Shown: positions 24,459-34,521, numbered from the stretch's first letter. The stretch: 64,000 nucleotides of DNA from Bacteroidia bacterium (GCA_023228875.1 JALOAG010000004.1:181501-245500), one strand, 5' to 3'. Notes: a model not told the origin generated them from the sequence alone. Translations and numbers: made by a program.

Positions 24459-25901
24459 ATGAAACACAAGATATTATTTTTGTTTGGAGCTGCTTTCTTT
24501 GGCTTTGGTGGTGCGTGGTTGTTTAGTGTTGTTAATAAACCACAAGAGGATTTTTACAGTAAATTAACTGAAATAGAAAAACAACACCAATCCACCCCTG
24601 TTTCAATGCAAGGCGAAGGCAGATTGGCTGACATCCCTGATTTTGTACAAGCATCATCTATTAGCACCCCGTCTGTGGTGTTTATCAGGACTACATCAGA
24701 AGTGAGGACATCAAGCCCTTTCTGGTTTTTTGATTACGACCCATTTGGCAGTATTGGTCAAGTTTCCAGTTCAGGTTCGGGTGTGATTATGTCTAAAGAT
24801 GGATATATTGCAACCAACCTTCATGTAGTAAAAGATGCAGTTAAGATTGAAGTAGTGTTAAACAATAAGAAGAAAGTTTATCCTGCAAAGTTGATAGGTT
24901 CTGACCCTTCTACTGATTTGGCTTTGATAAAAATTGATGTAAACGATTTGCCTGCAATCAAAACAGGAAATTCAGATAACTTGGCAATTGGTGAATGGGT
25001 GTTGGCAGTGGGTAATCCGTTCAATCTAACTTCTACTGTAACTGCCGGTATTGTGAGTGCAAAAGGAAGAAATATTAATATTGTACACAATCAGTTTCCA
25101 ATTGAATCCTTCATCCAAACAGACGCAGCCATTAATCCGGGAAATTCAGGTGGAGCCTTAGTCAATACAAAAGGAGAATTGGTGGGAATCAATACAGCGA
25201 TTATGTCTCAAACAGGCTCATACAGCGGATATGGTTTTGCTATTCCTGTAAATATTGTGGTGAAAACTGTCAAAGACCTAATTGAGTTTGGCGAAGTACA
25301 ACGCGGGTTTACCGGTATGGATGTGGCAGATATTGATTATGAAACACAACAAAAATTAAAGATTTCTTTTGATAACGGTGTGTATGTTGCCAATGTGTTG
25401 GAGGATGGTCCTGCTTTTAAAGCCGGTATTCGTGCAGGTGATTTGATTGTGGGTATTCAAGACAGGGTGGTTGATACGAAATCCTCTTATGATGAATATT
25501 TGTCCTACCAAAGACCGGGAGATAAAATTAAAATCAGTTATAAAAGAGATGGCAAGGTAAAAGATGCTGTCCTTACGCTCATCAACAAACAAGGTAACAC
25601 TGAGTTAATTAAGAAAACCTCTATCCGGTCGGATGCCTTAGGGGCAGATTTTTCTGTTGTAACAAAACTTGAAATGCAACGCTATGGAATTGATTATGGT
25701 GTTAAGGTAACAGAAGTGCGCTCAGGATTTATTAGAAGAATGGGACTTTCAGACGATTTTATCTTTGTGAAATTTAATGGCAAAGAATGTCGAGAGCCGG
25801 AAACAGTGATTAAGTGGTTGTCCAATGCAAGTGGTAGAATCCAAATTGAAGGGATTTCTGCCGATGGTCAACGCAAATACTATAACTTCTACGGATATTA
25901 A
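24459..25901 (+). CDS. DegP/HtrA-type periplasmic serine protease
   Basis: From the ATG at 24459 the product is 480 aa with an N-terminal hydrophobic signal or anchor (MKHKILFLFGAAFFGFGGAWLFS). The trypsin-like domain carries the full triad: His in ATNLHVVKDA (about 121), Asp in STDLALIKID (about 151) and Ser in NPGNSGGALVN (about 228). One clear PDZ domain follows (GVYVANVLEDGPAFKAGIRA), and a second, more diverged one lies at the C-terminus (GVKVTEVRSGFIRRMGLSDD). This is the usual two-PDZ layout of DegP, which degrades or refolds misfolded envelope proteins. The in-frame GTG at 24447 lies within the -7 element. aspS follows as a separate unit. Confidence 0.92.
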   Translation: MKHKILFLFGAAFFGFGGAWLFSVVNKPQEDFYSKLTEIEKQHQSTPVSMQGEGRLADIPDFVQASSISTPSVVFIRTTSEVRTSSPFWFFDYDPFGSIGQVSSSGSGVIMSKDGYIATNLHVVKDAVKIEVVLNNKKKVYPAKLIGSDPSTDLALIKIDVNDLPAIKTGNSDNLAIGEWVLAVGNPFNLTSTVTAGIVSAKGRNINIVHNQFPIESFIQTDAAINPGNSGGALVNTKGELVGINTAIMSQTGSYSGYGFAIPVNIVVKTVKDLIEFGEVQRGFTGMDVADIDYETQQKLKISFDNGVYVANVLEDGPAFKAGIRAGDLIVGIQDRVVDTKSSYDEYLSYQRPGDKIKISYKRDGKVKDAVLTLINKQGNTELIKKTSIRSDALGADFSVVTKLEMQRYGIDYGVKVTEVRSGFIRRMGLSDDFIFVKFNGKECREPETVIKWLSNASGRIQIEGISADGQRKYYNFYGY

Positions 25902-26016
25902 GTGTTTTTGTTTTAATCATAACAATTTTGATGTGTTTGAGATTTGAGTAAAAAATCACATGTCTTAAATTAGAATTGACACTCAGGTCTGATTTCAAAA
26001 AAGACCTTAAAAACCC

Positions 26017-26024
26017 TACTTTTG
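26017..26024 (+). promoter_or_regulatory. Candidate -7 element for aspS
   Basis: TACTTTTG matches TAnnTTTG and ends 19 bases before the aspS ATG. No -33 TTG is at the expected spacing. Confidence 0.45.
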
Positions 26025-26043
26025 CACCTCAATTTTTACCATA

Positions 26044-27798
26044 ATGTTTAGAACACACACTTGCGGAGAACTACGTATTTCTGATGTTGGAAAAGAAGTA
26101 ACGCTGAGCGGCTGGGTTGCGATATCCAGAGATTTTGGAGCTTTGACTTTTGTAGATTTAAGAGATAGATATGGCATCACTCAGCTTGCATTTAATGAAG
26201 AAACAAACAAAGAGTTGTTGTTAGAGGCGCGCAAATTCGGGAGAGAATATGTAATTCAAGCCAAAGGCATTGTTACAGAACGCAGCAATAAGAATCTTCA
26301 TATTCCAACCGGTGAAATTGAGATAGTGGTGCAATCCATTAAAGTGTTAAATGTGTCAAAGATTCCGCCTTTTACCATTGAAGAAAATACAGATGGAGGT
26401 GAAGATTTGCGAATGCAATATCGCTATCTGGATTTGCGTAGAGAGTCAGTACGCAAAAAATTGGAGATACGCCATCGAATGGCTCAATTTACTCGTGATT
26501 ATTTGTCCAAAGCCGGTTTTCTTGAAGTGGAAACCCCTGTGTTGATAAAATCAACGCCTGAAGGAGCGCGTGATTTTGTGGTTCCGAGCAGAATGAATGA
26601 AGGTGAGTTCTATGCTTTGCCGCAATCACCGCAAACTTTCAAGCAATTGTTGATGGTTGCCGGTTTTGATAAGTATTTTCAAATTGTAAAATGTTTTAGA
26701 GATGAAGATTTAAGGGCAGACAGACAGCCGGAGTTTACACAAATAGATTGTGAAATGTCGTTTGTGGAGCGTGAAGATGTGTTGCAAACTTTTGAAGGTC
26801 TGATAAAGTTCCTTTTTAAAAATGAGAAAGGATTAGAAATTCCTGAAATTCCTCGCATGAGCTATGCCGATGCGATGAGAAACTATGGTTCAGATAAACC
26901 GGATTTGCGTTTTGAAATGAAGTTCCATTATTTAAACAAAGTTGCCAAAGGCAAAGGTTTTGGAATTTTTGACCAAGCCGAAAGTATTATTGCAATCTGT
27001 GCTAAAGGTGCGGCAAATTATACCCGTAAGCAAATCGATGAACTGACTGAATATGTTAAAAGACCGCAAGTCGGAGCAAAAGGACTGATTTGGTGCAGGT
27101 ATGATGAAACAGGATTGAAGTCTTCGGTAGATAAGTTTTACACTGTGGAAGACCTACAGTCATGGGCTTCAATTTGTGGTGCAGAGCAAGGTGATTTAAT
27201 TCTAATCATGAGCGGACAAACAGAATCAACTCAAAAACAAATGAATGAATTGCGTTTGCTGTTAGGTACGCAGTTAGGCTTAAGAGATAACTCGGTATAT
27301 AAACCCTTATGGGTAATAGATTTCCCATTATTAGAATGGAATGAAGAAGCCCAACGATACTTTGCAATGCACCATCCTTTTACGTCTCCAAACCCTGAAG
27401 ATATTCATAAATTGGATGCAAATCCCCGAGAAGTCAATGCCAATGCTTACGATTTGGTAATTAACGGAGTTGAAGTAGGAGGGGGTTCTGTTAGAATATT
27501 TGACAAGCAATTACAAGCTAAAATGTTTTCTATACTTGGGTTTACGCCTGTGGAAGCACAAAAGCAATTTGGATTTTTGATGAATGCATTTGAGTATGGA
27601 GCTCCCCCACATGCCGGCATTGCCTTTGGTTTTGACCGTTTATGCTCACTTTTTGGCGGTTCTGACTCTATCAGGGATTATATCGCTTTCCCTAAGAACA
27701 ATAAGGGTAGAGATGTAATGATTGATGCTCCGTCCACTATTGCCCAAGAACAACTTGATGAATTGAATTTGGCGTTGCGGAATACTGATAACCTATAA
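26044..27798 (+). CDS. aspS: Aspartate--tRNA ligase
   Basis: AspRS charges tRNA-Asp with aspartate. The 584-aa length fits the bacterial type. The N-terminal OB-fold anticodon-binding domain (residues 1-105: LSGWVAISRDFGALTFVDLRDRYG) is followed by the class II catalytic core with motif 2 (FQIVKCFRDEDLRADRQPEF), QIDCEMSF, the bacterial GAD insertion, and motif 3 (GIAFGFDRLCSLFGG). The bacterial insertion domain is present, so this is the bacterial and not the archaeal-type enzyme. The gene converges with the helicase gene, 18 bases apart, with no obvious terminator. The cognate tRNA-Asp gene lies at 61.7 kb in the same window. Confidence 0.97.
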   Translation: MFRTHTCGELRISDVGKEVTLSGWVAISRDFGALTFVDLRDRYGITQLAFNEETNKELLLEARKFGREYVIQAKGIVTERSNKNLHIPTGEIEIVVQSIKVLNVSKIPPFTIEENTDGGEDLRMQYRYLDLRRESVRKKLEIRHRMAQFTRDYLSKAGFLEVETPVLIKSTPEGARDFVVPSRMNEGEFYALPQSPQTFKQLLMVAGFDKYFQIVKCFRDEDLRADRQPEFTQIDCEMSFVEREDVLQTFEGLIKFLFKNEKGLEIPEIPRMSYADAMRNYGSDKPDLRFEMKFHYLNKVAKGKGFGIFDQAESIIAICAKGAANYTRKQIDELTEYVKRPQVGAKGLIWCRYDETGLKSSVDKFYTVEDLQSWASICGAEQGDLILIMSGQTESTQKQMNELRLLLGTQLGLRDNSVYKPLWVIDFPLLEWNEEAQRYFAMHHPFTSPNPEDIHKLDANPREVNANAYDLVINGVEVGGGSVRIFDKQLQAKMFSILGFTPVEAQKQFGFLMNAFEYGAPPHAGIAFGFDRLCSLFGGSDSIRDYIAFPKNNKGRDVMIDAPSTIAQEQLDELNLALRNTDNL

Positions 27799-27816
27799 CG
27801 CTAAATATGACTGTGT

Positions 27817-30800
27817 CTATTCCTCAAAATCGTTAGAAGATAAATCTTCAAAATTCGCACTGCCATTATTGTGTAACATCTTTTGAAAGTTGCACCAACG
27901 ACATTTTTTATCTCCACAACCTTTGTTAAATTCTTTTGCTTTGATGCCCTTATAAGCAAGGTTGATTTGTTGTTTGACTTTTTCAATATCTTCTTGGGTA
28001 ATCTGCATTGTATAGTCTTGTATGTCATCTGCTTCTGCTTCTATGAACTCAATTTCTGCTGTGTCAATTTGCCATTTGTGTGTTGAACTCTCCACCAATA
28101 TTTTATAAAAAACAAGTTGTCTCCAGTAATCGCCACCATGTTTTTTTTCAAATGAGGCATCCTCATTTGCATTTTCTTCTGGTGCTTTGAGTTTGTTTAT
28201 ACCATTAACAACACTGCCTGTTTTGTAATCAATCAAATGGGCTGAATTTCCGTTCAAGTCTAAACGGTCTGCGACTCCTCTAATTATTATTCCATCAAAT
28301 TCAGCAGTGATATGAACCTCTGTCATAATGGTGGCAACTTGTTTGATGTATGATGCTTTTTTATTATAAAAATTAATGAGTTTTTCTTTCCCATATTCCT
28401 TCATAAACTCGAAACTTTCATCTGTAAATGCATCTCTTTGTTTTGCAATATTTTTTACAAACTCTTCGCATAAACGATTGCTATCCCAAAGTATATGTTT
28501 TTCATCTTTCTGATAGCTTTTAATCCATTCATCCAATGTGTCGTGAATTGCAGTACCAAAACCCATGTATTTGTTTTTGGCTGATGGTACTTTGAGAACT
28601 TTGTCGTAGTAGAAAGACACAGGACATTTCAAGTATTGATTGAGGTGAGAAACAGACATACGATATTGCTCCAAAAAGCGGTCTAACAAAGCATCTTCTA
28701 CTATGGTTGAATGATTATCTTCGTGTTGGTAGAACTGCGAAGCAATAAACTCTAACCCAATGTTTTGTTCATTTTCAGACGAAAGAAGGTCTGATTGATT
28801 TTTGAGAACACAAGTGCCGGATGTTTCTAACTCAGATACGTATTCACTTGCTTTGTCTTTTTCGGTTGAGTAGCTGATTTGTATGCTCTTCTTTGCTCGG
28901 GTAACAGCAACAAAGAATAAACGTCTATTCTCTTCCTTCAATGCCGATTCTTCATTTGTGGAATTTGCATAAGGATTTTCGTATAGTAGCACCCTGCCTA
29001 ATCCATAAGGAGATTTTTGGGATTGTGCTTTCCAAATTTTGTCAGTACATCGAATCATAAAAACATGGTCATATTCTAACCCCTTAGAAGAATGTGCGGT
29101 AGTAAAATTCACTCCTGTTGAGGTACCGTACATCCGTTGAATATTAATCCTGATTTTCAACTCTTTCATTAAGTTGAGGTCGTTAATTAATTCAGAGAGT
29201 CTTAAACTTGGGTTGCGTTCTACTTCATTTTGAACAAAATCAAAAAATGTTTTTAGCACTTGCATATCCCAATTTTTTTGTTCGGATGTAATTGCGTAAG
29301 ATAAAATACCACCCTTGGCAATCATTTTTTCTATTAGCTCGGTTACAGTAAAGTTATGTGCTTGTTTAATCCAGTACTCTAAATTTTCGTGTACACGTTT
29401 TAATTTTGTATGAAAGTCGTTGGGTTCAAACAGTTGATTTTGCTGTGATTTCTTCGTTTGTTCTGCTAATTGTATCCTCCAATATCGCTCTTCCTTTTTT
29501 AGATTTGCATTAGCAATAGATAAGGCAAATTTTGCAATGTCAAGTGGTTCAAGGTTGAAGAAGTTAAAATGTAGTATTTCAAATAATAAATGCTCTCCGG
29601 TAAAAGCCTTTCTACTTTCTAAATTGACATAGTTAAGCAGAGTAAGTATATTAATTATGATAGGTTCGTTGAGAATATCTGCCGGTCGTACAGCATTAAT
29701 AGGAATTTTCTTTGAGGATAAATAATTGGCTATCTCAATCGCTTGTGCGTGATTACGATAAATGACAGCAATTTTTTCAGGTGCAATTTTCTGCTCTTGA
29801 ATCATGTTGACGATTTGATTTGCAACAACCAATATTTCTGATTGGTCATTTGTAAATTTCACAATGACAGGTGCATCTGCAATATCTTTATAATCTTTAT
29901 GGCTTGCTATCAGCTCTTTTGTTAGCCCCTCCACTTTGTTCACTAATCGCTCGGAATTGTTTTCAATGAGTGCTTTTGATGCATCTAATATTTTCTGAGA
30001 AGAGCGATAATTCATATTTAACACTACTGTTTCAGGATTGTAAGTTTGTTCAAAATCTAACATTCTTCTGTAGTTAGCACCCTGAAAACTATAAATACTC
30101 TGGTCGTCATCACCTACAATAAAAACATTTGGATTTTCTTCAGCACCGGCTAAAAGACTTAGTATTTGAGCCTGCAACCCATTGTTGTCTTGAAACTCGT
30201 CTAATAAAAGGTAGAGATATCTTTCACGATATGATAAAAGCAAATTCGGATATTTTATAAATGCATCTCGCACCCAAATCAGCATGTCCGCAAAGTCAAA
30301 TCGCTTTCTGTCTGCCATCTTTTGAAGAAATTTTCCATACAGATTAACAACCTCAATCAGGGTTTGTAATTGTTCTGTTACCTTGGTAATTGCTCCTTGT
30401 TTGAGATCGCCTGTTTTGAACTCTTTGTATTTTTTTTTGTAAATAAATTCTTCCATAGTTGGCATCTCGGAGATGTATTGATTTATACTGTCAATCAATG
30501 CTGATGCTTCCAAGCTTTGTTCTTTTATCGTCTTAAATATTTCAGATAATTGTTTGGTCTGATTATAGTACTCCCTACTTTTCTTAAGGCGAGAAGAAGC
30601 GGGCAACTCATCAAGTATTTCTCTGAGGAGTTGAATTTGTTCTAATTCTGAAATAGGTTGAAGTTCGTTACTGCTAAAAAGACTGTCATTTTCACGTATC
30701 ACTTCTGCACCAAAAGAGTGAAATGTGTGGACGCTCACATTGTATGCATCGTTGCCAATCATTTCAATGAGCCTTTGTTGAATGGCTCGCGCGCCTGCAT

Positions 30801-30993
30801 CTGTGTATGTTAGACATAAAATACTATGTGAACCAACATCTGTTTGAGTCAGAATATTGGCAATACGGGCAGAAAGTATCTGTGTCTTTCCTGTGCCGGG
30901 ACCTGCAACCACCATCACAGGACCATCAATCAGTTCCACTGCCTTTCTTTGATTTAGGTTTAGTGCTTCAATTATTTTCTTTAAATCTTCCAT
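27817..30993 (-). CDS. UvrD/AddA-type helicase with C-terminal Fe-S PD-(D/E)XK nuclease
   Basis: The 1058-aa protein unites a superfamily 1A helicase and a nuclease. Helicase motifs are Walker A (VVAGPGTGKTQILSARI), LCLTYTDAGARAIQQR, Walker B (LLDEFQDNN), GDDDQSIYSFQGA, and the late motifs VNFTTAHSSKGLEYDHVF and RRLFFVAVTRAK. The C-terminal RecB-like nuclease has GVADRLDLNG and HLIDYKTGS. Four cysteines, one in YLKCPVSFYYDK and three in CGDKKCRWC, match the Fe-S-stapled nuclease arrangement of AddB. It probably acts in double-strand break processing or another DNA repair step. A GTG at 31089 would add 32 poorly conserved residues; the ATG at 30993 (MEDLKKIIEALNLNQRKAV) fits the family better. 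Confidence 0.85.
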   Translation of the reverse strand: MEDLKKIIEALNLNQRKAVELIDGPVMVVAGPGTGKTQILSARIANILTQTDVGSHSILCLTYTDAGARAIQQRLIEMIGNDAYNVSVHTFHSFGAEVIRENDSLFSSNELQPISELEQIQLLREILDELPASSRLKKSREYYNQTKQLSEIFKTIKEQSLEASALIDSINQYISEMPTMEEFIYKKKYKEFKTGDLKQGAITKVTEQLQTLIEVVNLYGKFLQKMADRKRFDFADMLIWVRDAFIKYPNLLLSYRERYLYLLLDEFQDNNGLQAQILSLLAGAEENPNVFIVGDDDQSIYSFQGANYRRMLDFEQTYNPETVVLNMNYRSSQKILDASKALIENNSERLVNKVEGLTKELIASHKDYKDIADAPVIVKFTNDQSEILVVANQIVNMIQEQKIAPEKIAVIYRNHAQAIEIANYLSSKKIPINAVRPADILNEPIIINILTLLNYVNLESRKAFTGEHLLFEILHFNFFNLEPLDIAKFALSIANANLKKEERYWRIQLAEQTKKSQQNQLFEPNDFHTKLKRVHENLEYWIKQAHNFTVTELIEKMIAKGGILSYAITSEQKNWDMQVLKTFFDFVQNEVERNPSLRLSELINDLNLMKELKIRINIQRMYGTSTGVNFTTAHSSKGLEYDHVFMIRCTDKIWKAQSQKSPYGLGRVLLYENPYANSTNEESALKEENRRLFFVAVTRAKKSIQISYSTEKDKASEYVSELETSGTCVLKNQSDLLSSENEQNIGLEFIASQFYQHEDNHSTIVEDALLDRFLEQYRMSVSHLNQYLKCPVSFYYDKVLKVPSAKNKYMGFGTAIHDTLDEWIKSYQKDEKHILWDSNRLCEEFVKNIAKQRDAFTDESFEFMKEYGKEKLINFYNKKASYIKQVATIMTEVHITAEFDGIIIRGVADRLDLNGNSAHLIDYKTGSVVNGINKLKAPEENANEDASFEKKHGGDYWRQLVFYKILVESSTHKWQIDTAEIEFIEAEADDIQDYTMQITQEDIEKVKQQINLAYKGIKAKEFNKGCGDKKCRWCNFQKMLHNNGSANFEDLSSNDFEE

Positions 30994-31108
30994 AAATAAA
31001 AATGGCTTTAAGGATTTAGCCGTGTAGTTTGTAAAACTATGGAAAGATTTGTAAGGACTCCGTATGTAGTTACCTAAAAAATTTTCCACAATATTTCAAA
31101 ATATAAGT

Positions 31109-31116
31109 TACTTTTG
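31109..31116 (+). promoter_or_regulatory. Candidate -7 element for the CNNM/CorC gene
   Basis: TACTTTTG matches TAnnTTTG and lies 45 bases before the ATG at 31162. No -33 TTG at the usual distance. Confidence 0.4.
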
Positions 31117-31161
31117 CTCTTTCTTAACCATTAGGTCAAAGCCTAACACAAAAATAAATTT

Positions 31162-32559
31162 ATGGATCCTGATCCTTCTCCTTTAAGTACATTGCTCGTG
31201 ACAGATATGCCTTTTGTACACGAGCCTATCTCAATCTCACTTTTATTATTAACTGCCTTTTTAGTCTTTCTAAATGGCTTTTTTGTTGCAGCTGAATTTG
31301 CAATTGTCAAAGTGCGTTCTTCTCAAATTCAGATTCACTCAAAGTCTAACAAACGAATTGCAAATGTTGCCAAATCAATTGTTAAGCACCTGGATTCTTA
31401 TCTGGCTGCAACACAATTAGGGGTAACTTTAGCAAGTCTGGGTTTAGGATGGGTGGGAGAGAGTGCATTAACACCGGTTATTCTTGAAATTTTTGAATTA
31501 TTTAATTTGAATAACCCGGAATGGGCAGCAATTGCACACAAAGCATCTTTCCCTGTTGCCTTTATTCTCATTACCATCATGCACATTGTCTTTGGGGAAT
31601 TAGCTCCCAAATCCATTGCAATTCGTAAACCCACCTCTACTACTTTCTTTGTAGCATTGCCTTTACAAGTGTTCTATTTTACCTTTAAACCTGTAATATG
31701 GTTTATGAATGGTTTTGCGAATCTTATGCTTAAAGCTATTGGAATTAATATAGTGCAAGGGATTCACGATGTACATTCAGAAGAAGAATTAAAGATGATT
31801 ATTTCTGAAAGTCAGGAAGGAGGTGCAATTGAGGAAACTGAAAGAAATCTGATTCAAAATGTTTTTAAATTTGATGACAGAACAGTTGCGCAAATACAAA
31901 CCCAAAGAAAAAATGTTTCTGCAATCAGCATTGATTCAACTGTGAAAGAAGCACTTGAATATGCTACGAAAGAAGGCTATTCTCGTTTCCCTGTTTATGA
32001 AGAGGATTTAGATGATATCAAAGGTGTTCTTTATACAAAAGACTTGGTAAAACATGTATTAAGCAAGCCTGAGTCAATTAAAATCATTGATATAGTTCGC
32101 GAGCCGGATTTTGTTTCGGAAAGTACAAAAATCAAGAACTTGCTTAAAACCTTTCAACAGAAGAGAGTGCAGATGGCAATCGTTACCAATGAAGTTGGAG
32201 AATTGACCGGTATTGTTACAATGGAGGATATATTAGAAGAGTTGGTTGGAGAGATACAAGATGAGTATGATAATGAAGATCCGATTGTGATTAAAATAGG
32301 TGAGGGTGCTTTTGTGGTGAGTGCGCATTACAGCATTCCTGATATTAATAACAACCTGCCTGTGCAATTTGAAGAAAGTGAAGATTACGACACTTTAGCC
32401 GGTTATATTGCTGAACAGTATCCTGACCTTGAGATTAAACAGGGCGATATACTGAAATTAGGTGTGTATAATGCCAAAGTGCTCAAAATGTATCGTAATT
32501 CTGTAGAAAAGGTTAAACTCAATATTGATATTGCCCCAAAGGCTGAAGACAATTCTTAA
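31162..32559 (+). CDS. CNNM/CorC-type hemolysin-family membrane protein
   Basis: The 465-aa protein has the three-part layout of the family. A CNNM (DUF21) membrane domain with three to four helices comes first (residues 25-215: LVFLNGFFVAAEFAIVKVR, GVTLASLGLGWVGE, IVFGELAPKSIAIRKP). A CBS pair follows at about 230-350 (VSAISIDSTVKEALEYA, GYSRFPVYEEDLDDIKGVLY, GIVTMEDILEELVGEI). The C-terminal CorC_HlyC domain is about 365-455 (YDTLAGYIAEQYPDLEIKQGD is broken here as the core). Family members are linked to Mg2+ or Na+ transport; the older 'hemolysin' name is not informative. Preceded by a TACTTTTG -7 element. It is followed by a separate membrane-fusion protein gene. Confidence 0.9.
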   Translation: MDPDPSPLSTLLVTDMPFVHEPISISLLLLTAFLVFLNGFFVAAEFAIVKVRSSQIQIHSKSNKRIANVAKSIVKHLDSYLAATQLGVTLASLGLGWVGESALTPVILEIFELFNLNNPEWAAIAHKASFPVAFILITIMHIVFGELAPKSIAIRKPTSTTFFVALPLQVFYFTFKPVIWFMNGFANLMLKAIGINIVQGIHDVHSEEELKMIISESQEGGAIEETERNLIQNVFKFDDRTVAQIQTQRKNVSAISIDSTVKEALEYATKEGYSRFPVYEEDLDDIKGVLYTKDLVKHVLSKPESIKIIDIVREPDFVSESTKIKNLLKTFQQKRVQMAIVTNEVGELTGIVTMEDILEELVGEIQDEYDNEDPIVIKIGEGAFVVSAHYSIPDINNNLPVQFEESEDYDTLAGYIAEQYPDLEIKQGDILKLGVYNAKVLKMYRNSVEKVKLNIDIAPKAEDNS

Positions 32560-32632
32560 CCGATTGGAAATATTATCTTTCCGATATATATCCGTATTTA
32601 TCCCAAACCTTTCAGATGCACTTTGAAATTAT

Positions 32633-32640
32633 TACTTTTG
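32633..32640 (+). promoter_or_regulatory. Candidate -7 element for the membrane-fusion protein gene
   Basis: TACTTTTG matches TAnnTTTG, 12 bases before the ATG at 32653. It gives a predicted leader of about 5-8 bases. Confidence 0.45.
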
Positions 32641-32652
32641 CCGTAATCTTAC

Positions 32653-33957
32653 ATGAAAACTAAAATCATAATTGCGATATCGGTTGTTGCTATTGTTGTG
32701 TTATGGATGATAGCAGGCAAGAAAAAGAGTGCTGCTGTTAAGGTTACAACCGAACAAGCCGAAAAGCGCGATATTGTTGAGAGTGTGGCTGCTTCAGGCA
32801 GAATTTATCCCGAAGTAGAAGTAAAAATCAGTTCAGATGTTTCGGGTGAAATTATTGAACTCCTTGTTGCAGAAGGAGATACCGTCAAGCAAGGTCAATT
32901 ATTATGTAGAATTAACCCTGAATTATATGAATCTGCAATGGAGCAAATGAGAGCGACTTTGAATAATGCCAAAGCAGGGTTAGCTACCTACGAAGCCCAA
33001 GTGTCGAGAGCTAAAGCAAGTTTCAAACAACAAGAAGCAAATTTTAAGAGACAACAAAAGTTATTTGAAGAAAAGGTGATTTCTGCATCAGAATTTGAAT
33101 CAGCAGAGGCTGCTTACACTATGGCAAAGGCTGAATATGAAACTGCGGATAAAAATGTGCTCGCAGCTAAATTTACGGTGGAAAGCACTGCAGCCCGATT
33201 AGAGGAGTCTCAACGCAATTATGGTAGAACCAGCATTTATTCTCCAATCAATGGAATTGTTACATCGCTTTCGGTTGAAAAAGGTGAAAGGGTTGTAGGT
33301 ACAAGCCAAATGGCGGGTACAGAAATGATGAGAATTTCACAATTTGACTTTGTTGAAGTCAGAGTGGATGTTAATGAAAATGATATTATTCGCATTAAGA
33401 AAGGTGATTCATCTGTGGTAGAAGTGGATGCTTACAAAGGACAGAAATTTAAAGGTGTGGTTAGCCAAGTAGCTCGCTCAATGAAATCAACTGCTGGAGT
33501 GAGTGATAACAACCAAGCTGTTAACTACGAAGTTAGGGTGAGAATCTTGCCTGAATCTTATCAAACTTTGATTGCCGATGGAAACAACCTTCCTTTCTTG
33601 CCCGGTATGACTGCTTCGGTGGATATTGTTACAAAAGTGAAAAAGGATGTGCTGAGTGTTCCTGTGTCGTCTGTTACAATGCGCAATGCTGATGAATTTG
33701 GCAAGGACTCAATAGCCGCTTCTCCTATTACCAATAAAGCAGATAGGGTGGAGGCTGTGTTCATTGAAAAGGCAGGAAAAGTTTTTGTAACACGTGTTAC
33801 TACCGGAATACAAGATGGCAATTATATTCAGATCCTAACAGGAGTAAAGGAAGGAGATAAAGTGGTTACAGGACCTTATGGCGTTTTGTCAAATATTTTG
33901 CAAAATGACATGCAGGTTGAGGTAGCTGCCAAAGGAGAAGTGTTTAAGCTCAAGTAG
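32653..33957 (+). CDS. Periplasmic adaptor (membrane-fusion) protein, HlyD/MacA type, without a pump neighbour
   Basis: The 434-aa protein has an N-terminal membrane anchor (IIIAISVVAIVVLWMIAG), a split biotinyl-lipoyl-like domain (SDVSGEIIELLVAEGDTVKQGQLLCRIN and, after the hairpin, IYSPINGIVTSLSVEKGERVVG, each partial here), a long coiled-coil hairpin (about residues 95-195) and a beta-barrel domain. Such adaptors link an inner-membrane pump (ABC or RND) to a TolC-like channel. No pump or TolC gene is adjacent. The 3' end overlaps the convergent phosphoesterase gene by 8 bases. A TACTTTTG -7 element lies 12 bases upstream. The transported substrate cannot be inferred. Confidence 0.88.
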   Translation: MKTKIIIAISVVAIVVLWMIAGKKKSAAVKVTTEQAEKRDIVESVAASGRIYPEVEVKISSDVSGEIIELLVAEGDTVKQGQLLCRINPELYESAMEQMRATLNNAKAGLATYEAQVSRAKASFKQQEANFKRQQKLFEEKVISASEFESAEAAYTMAKAEYETADKNVLAAKFTVESTAARLEESQRNYGRTSIYSPINGIVTSLSVEKGERVVGTSQMAGTEMMRISQFDFVEVRVDVNENDIIRIKKGDSSVVEVDAYKGQKFKGVVSQVARSMKSTAGVSDNNQAVNYEVRVRILPESYQTLIADGNNLPFLPGMTASVDIVTKVKKDVLSVPVSSVTMRNADEFGKDSIAASPITNKADRVEAVFIEKAGKVFVTRVTTGIQDGNYIQILTGVKEGDKVVTGPYGVLSNILQNDMQVEVAAKGEVFKLK

Positions 33958-34453
33958 TTCTTCGCCCTAACTCTATTACATCTGCTTTGGTTATCTTACC
34001 TTCATTGATTTCTATCCTTACCATCGTTCTAAAAATATGAAACCCGTGTCTGCCACACGCACCGGGGTTGATATGTAATACTTGAAGTTCTTTGTCCTGA
34101 ATTATTTTTAAAATGTGAGAATGTCCGCAGATAAACAGATGTGGATGATGAAGTTTGAGTTTATCTATTATTCCCATACTGTATCTGCCCGGGTATCCTC
34201 CGATATGTGTCATAAATATTTTGACACCATCACAGACAAAAACAGTCTCTTCTTTTAATACTGTTCGGAGCTTTCCACCGTCAATATTGCCATATACACC
34301 TCGGATGATTTTTCCGGTTTTTTCCAATTGTTCAAATACTTCCATTGAGCCCCAGTCACCTGCATGCCATACCTCATCCGCTTGTTCAATATATTTAAGT
34401 ACATCGTTTTCAAGCAGTCCATGTGAGTCGGAAAGGATGAGAATTTTTTTCAT
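33950..34453 (-). CDS. Calcineurin-like phosphoesterase (YfcE/MJ0936 type)
   Basis: The 167-aa single-domain protein has all the metal-binding motifs of the family: ILSDSHG (DxH), HAGDWGS (GD), RGVYGNIDGG (GN), MTHIGGYPG, and ICGHSHILKI (GHxH). Members are Mn2+-dependent phosphodiesterases with low specificity in vitro. The biological substrate is unknown. The gene converges with the adaptor-protein gene and overlaps it by 8 bases. Upstream lies the terminator of mdh, so it should have its own promoter, but no clear TAnnTTTG was found. Confidence 0.88.
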   Translation of the reverse strand: MKKILILSDSHGLLENDVLKYIEQADEVWHAGDWGSMEVFEQLEKTGKIIRGVYGNIDGGKLRTVLKEETVFVCDGVKIFMTHIGGYPGRYSMGIIDKLKLHHPHLFICGHSHILKIIQDKELQVLHINPGACGRHGFHIFRTMVRIEINEGKITKADVIELGRRTT

Positions 34454-34491
34454 TTATAGTTTTACAAATATTACAATCAGTTGCACAAAAG

Positions 34492-34521
34492 AAAAAGAGG
34501 TTGCTCAAATGAACAACCTCT
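34492..34521 (-). terminator. Rho-independent terminator after mdh
   Basis: Read on the minus strand the stem AGAGGTTG / CAACCTCT (8 pairs, 10-base loop) is followed by a T-rich tract (TTTTTC). It lies 28 bases beyond the mdh stop. Confidence 0.8.
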
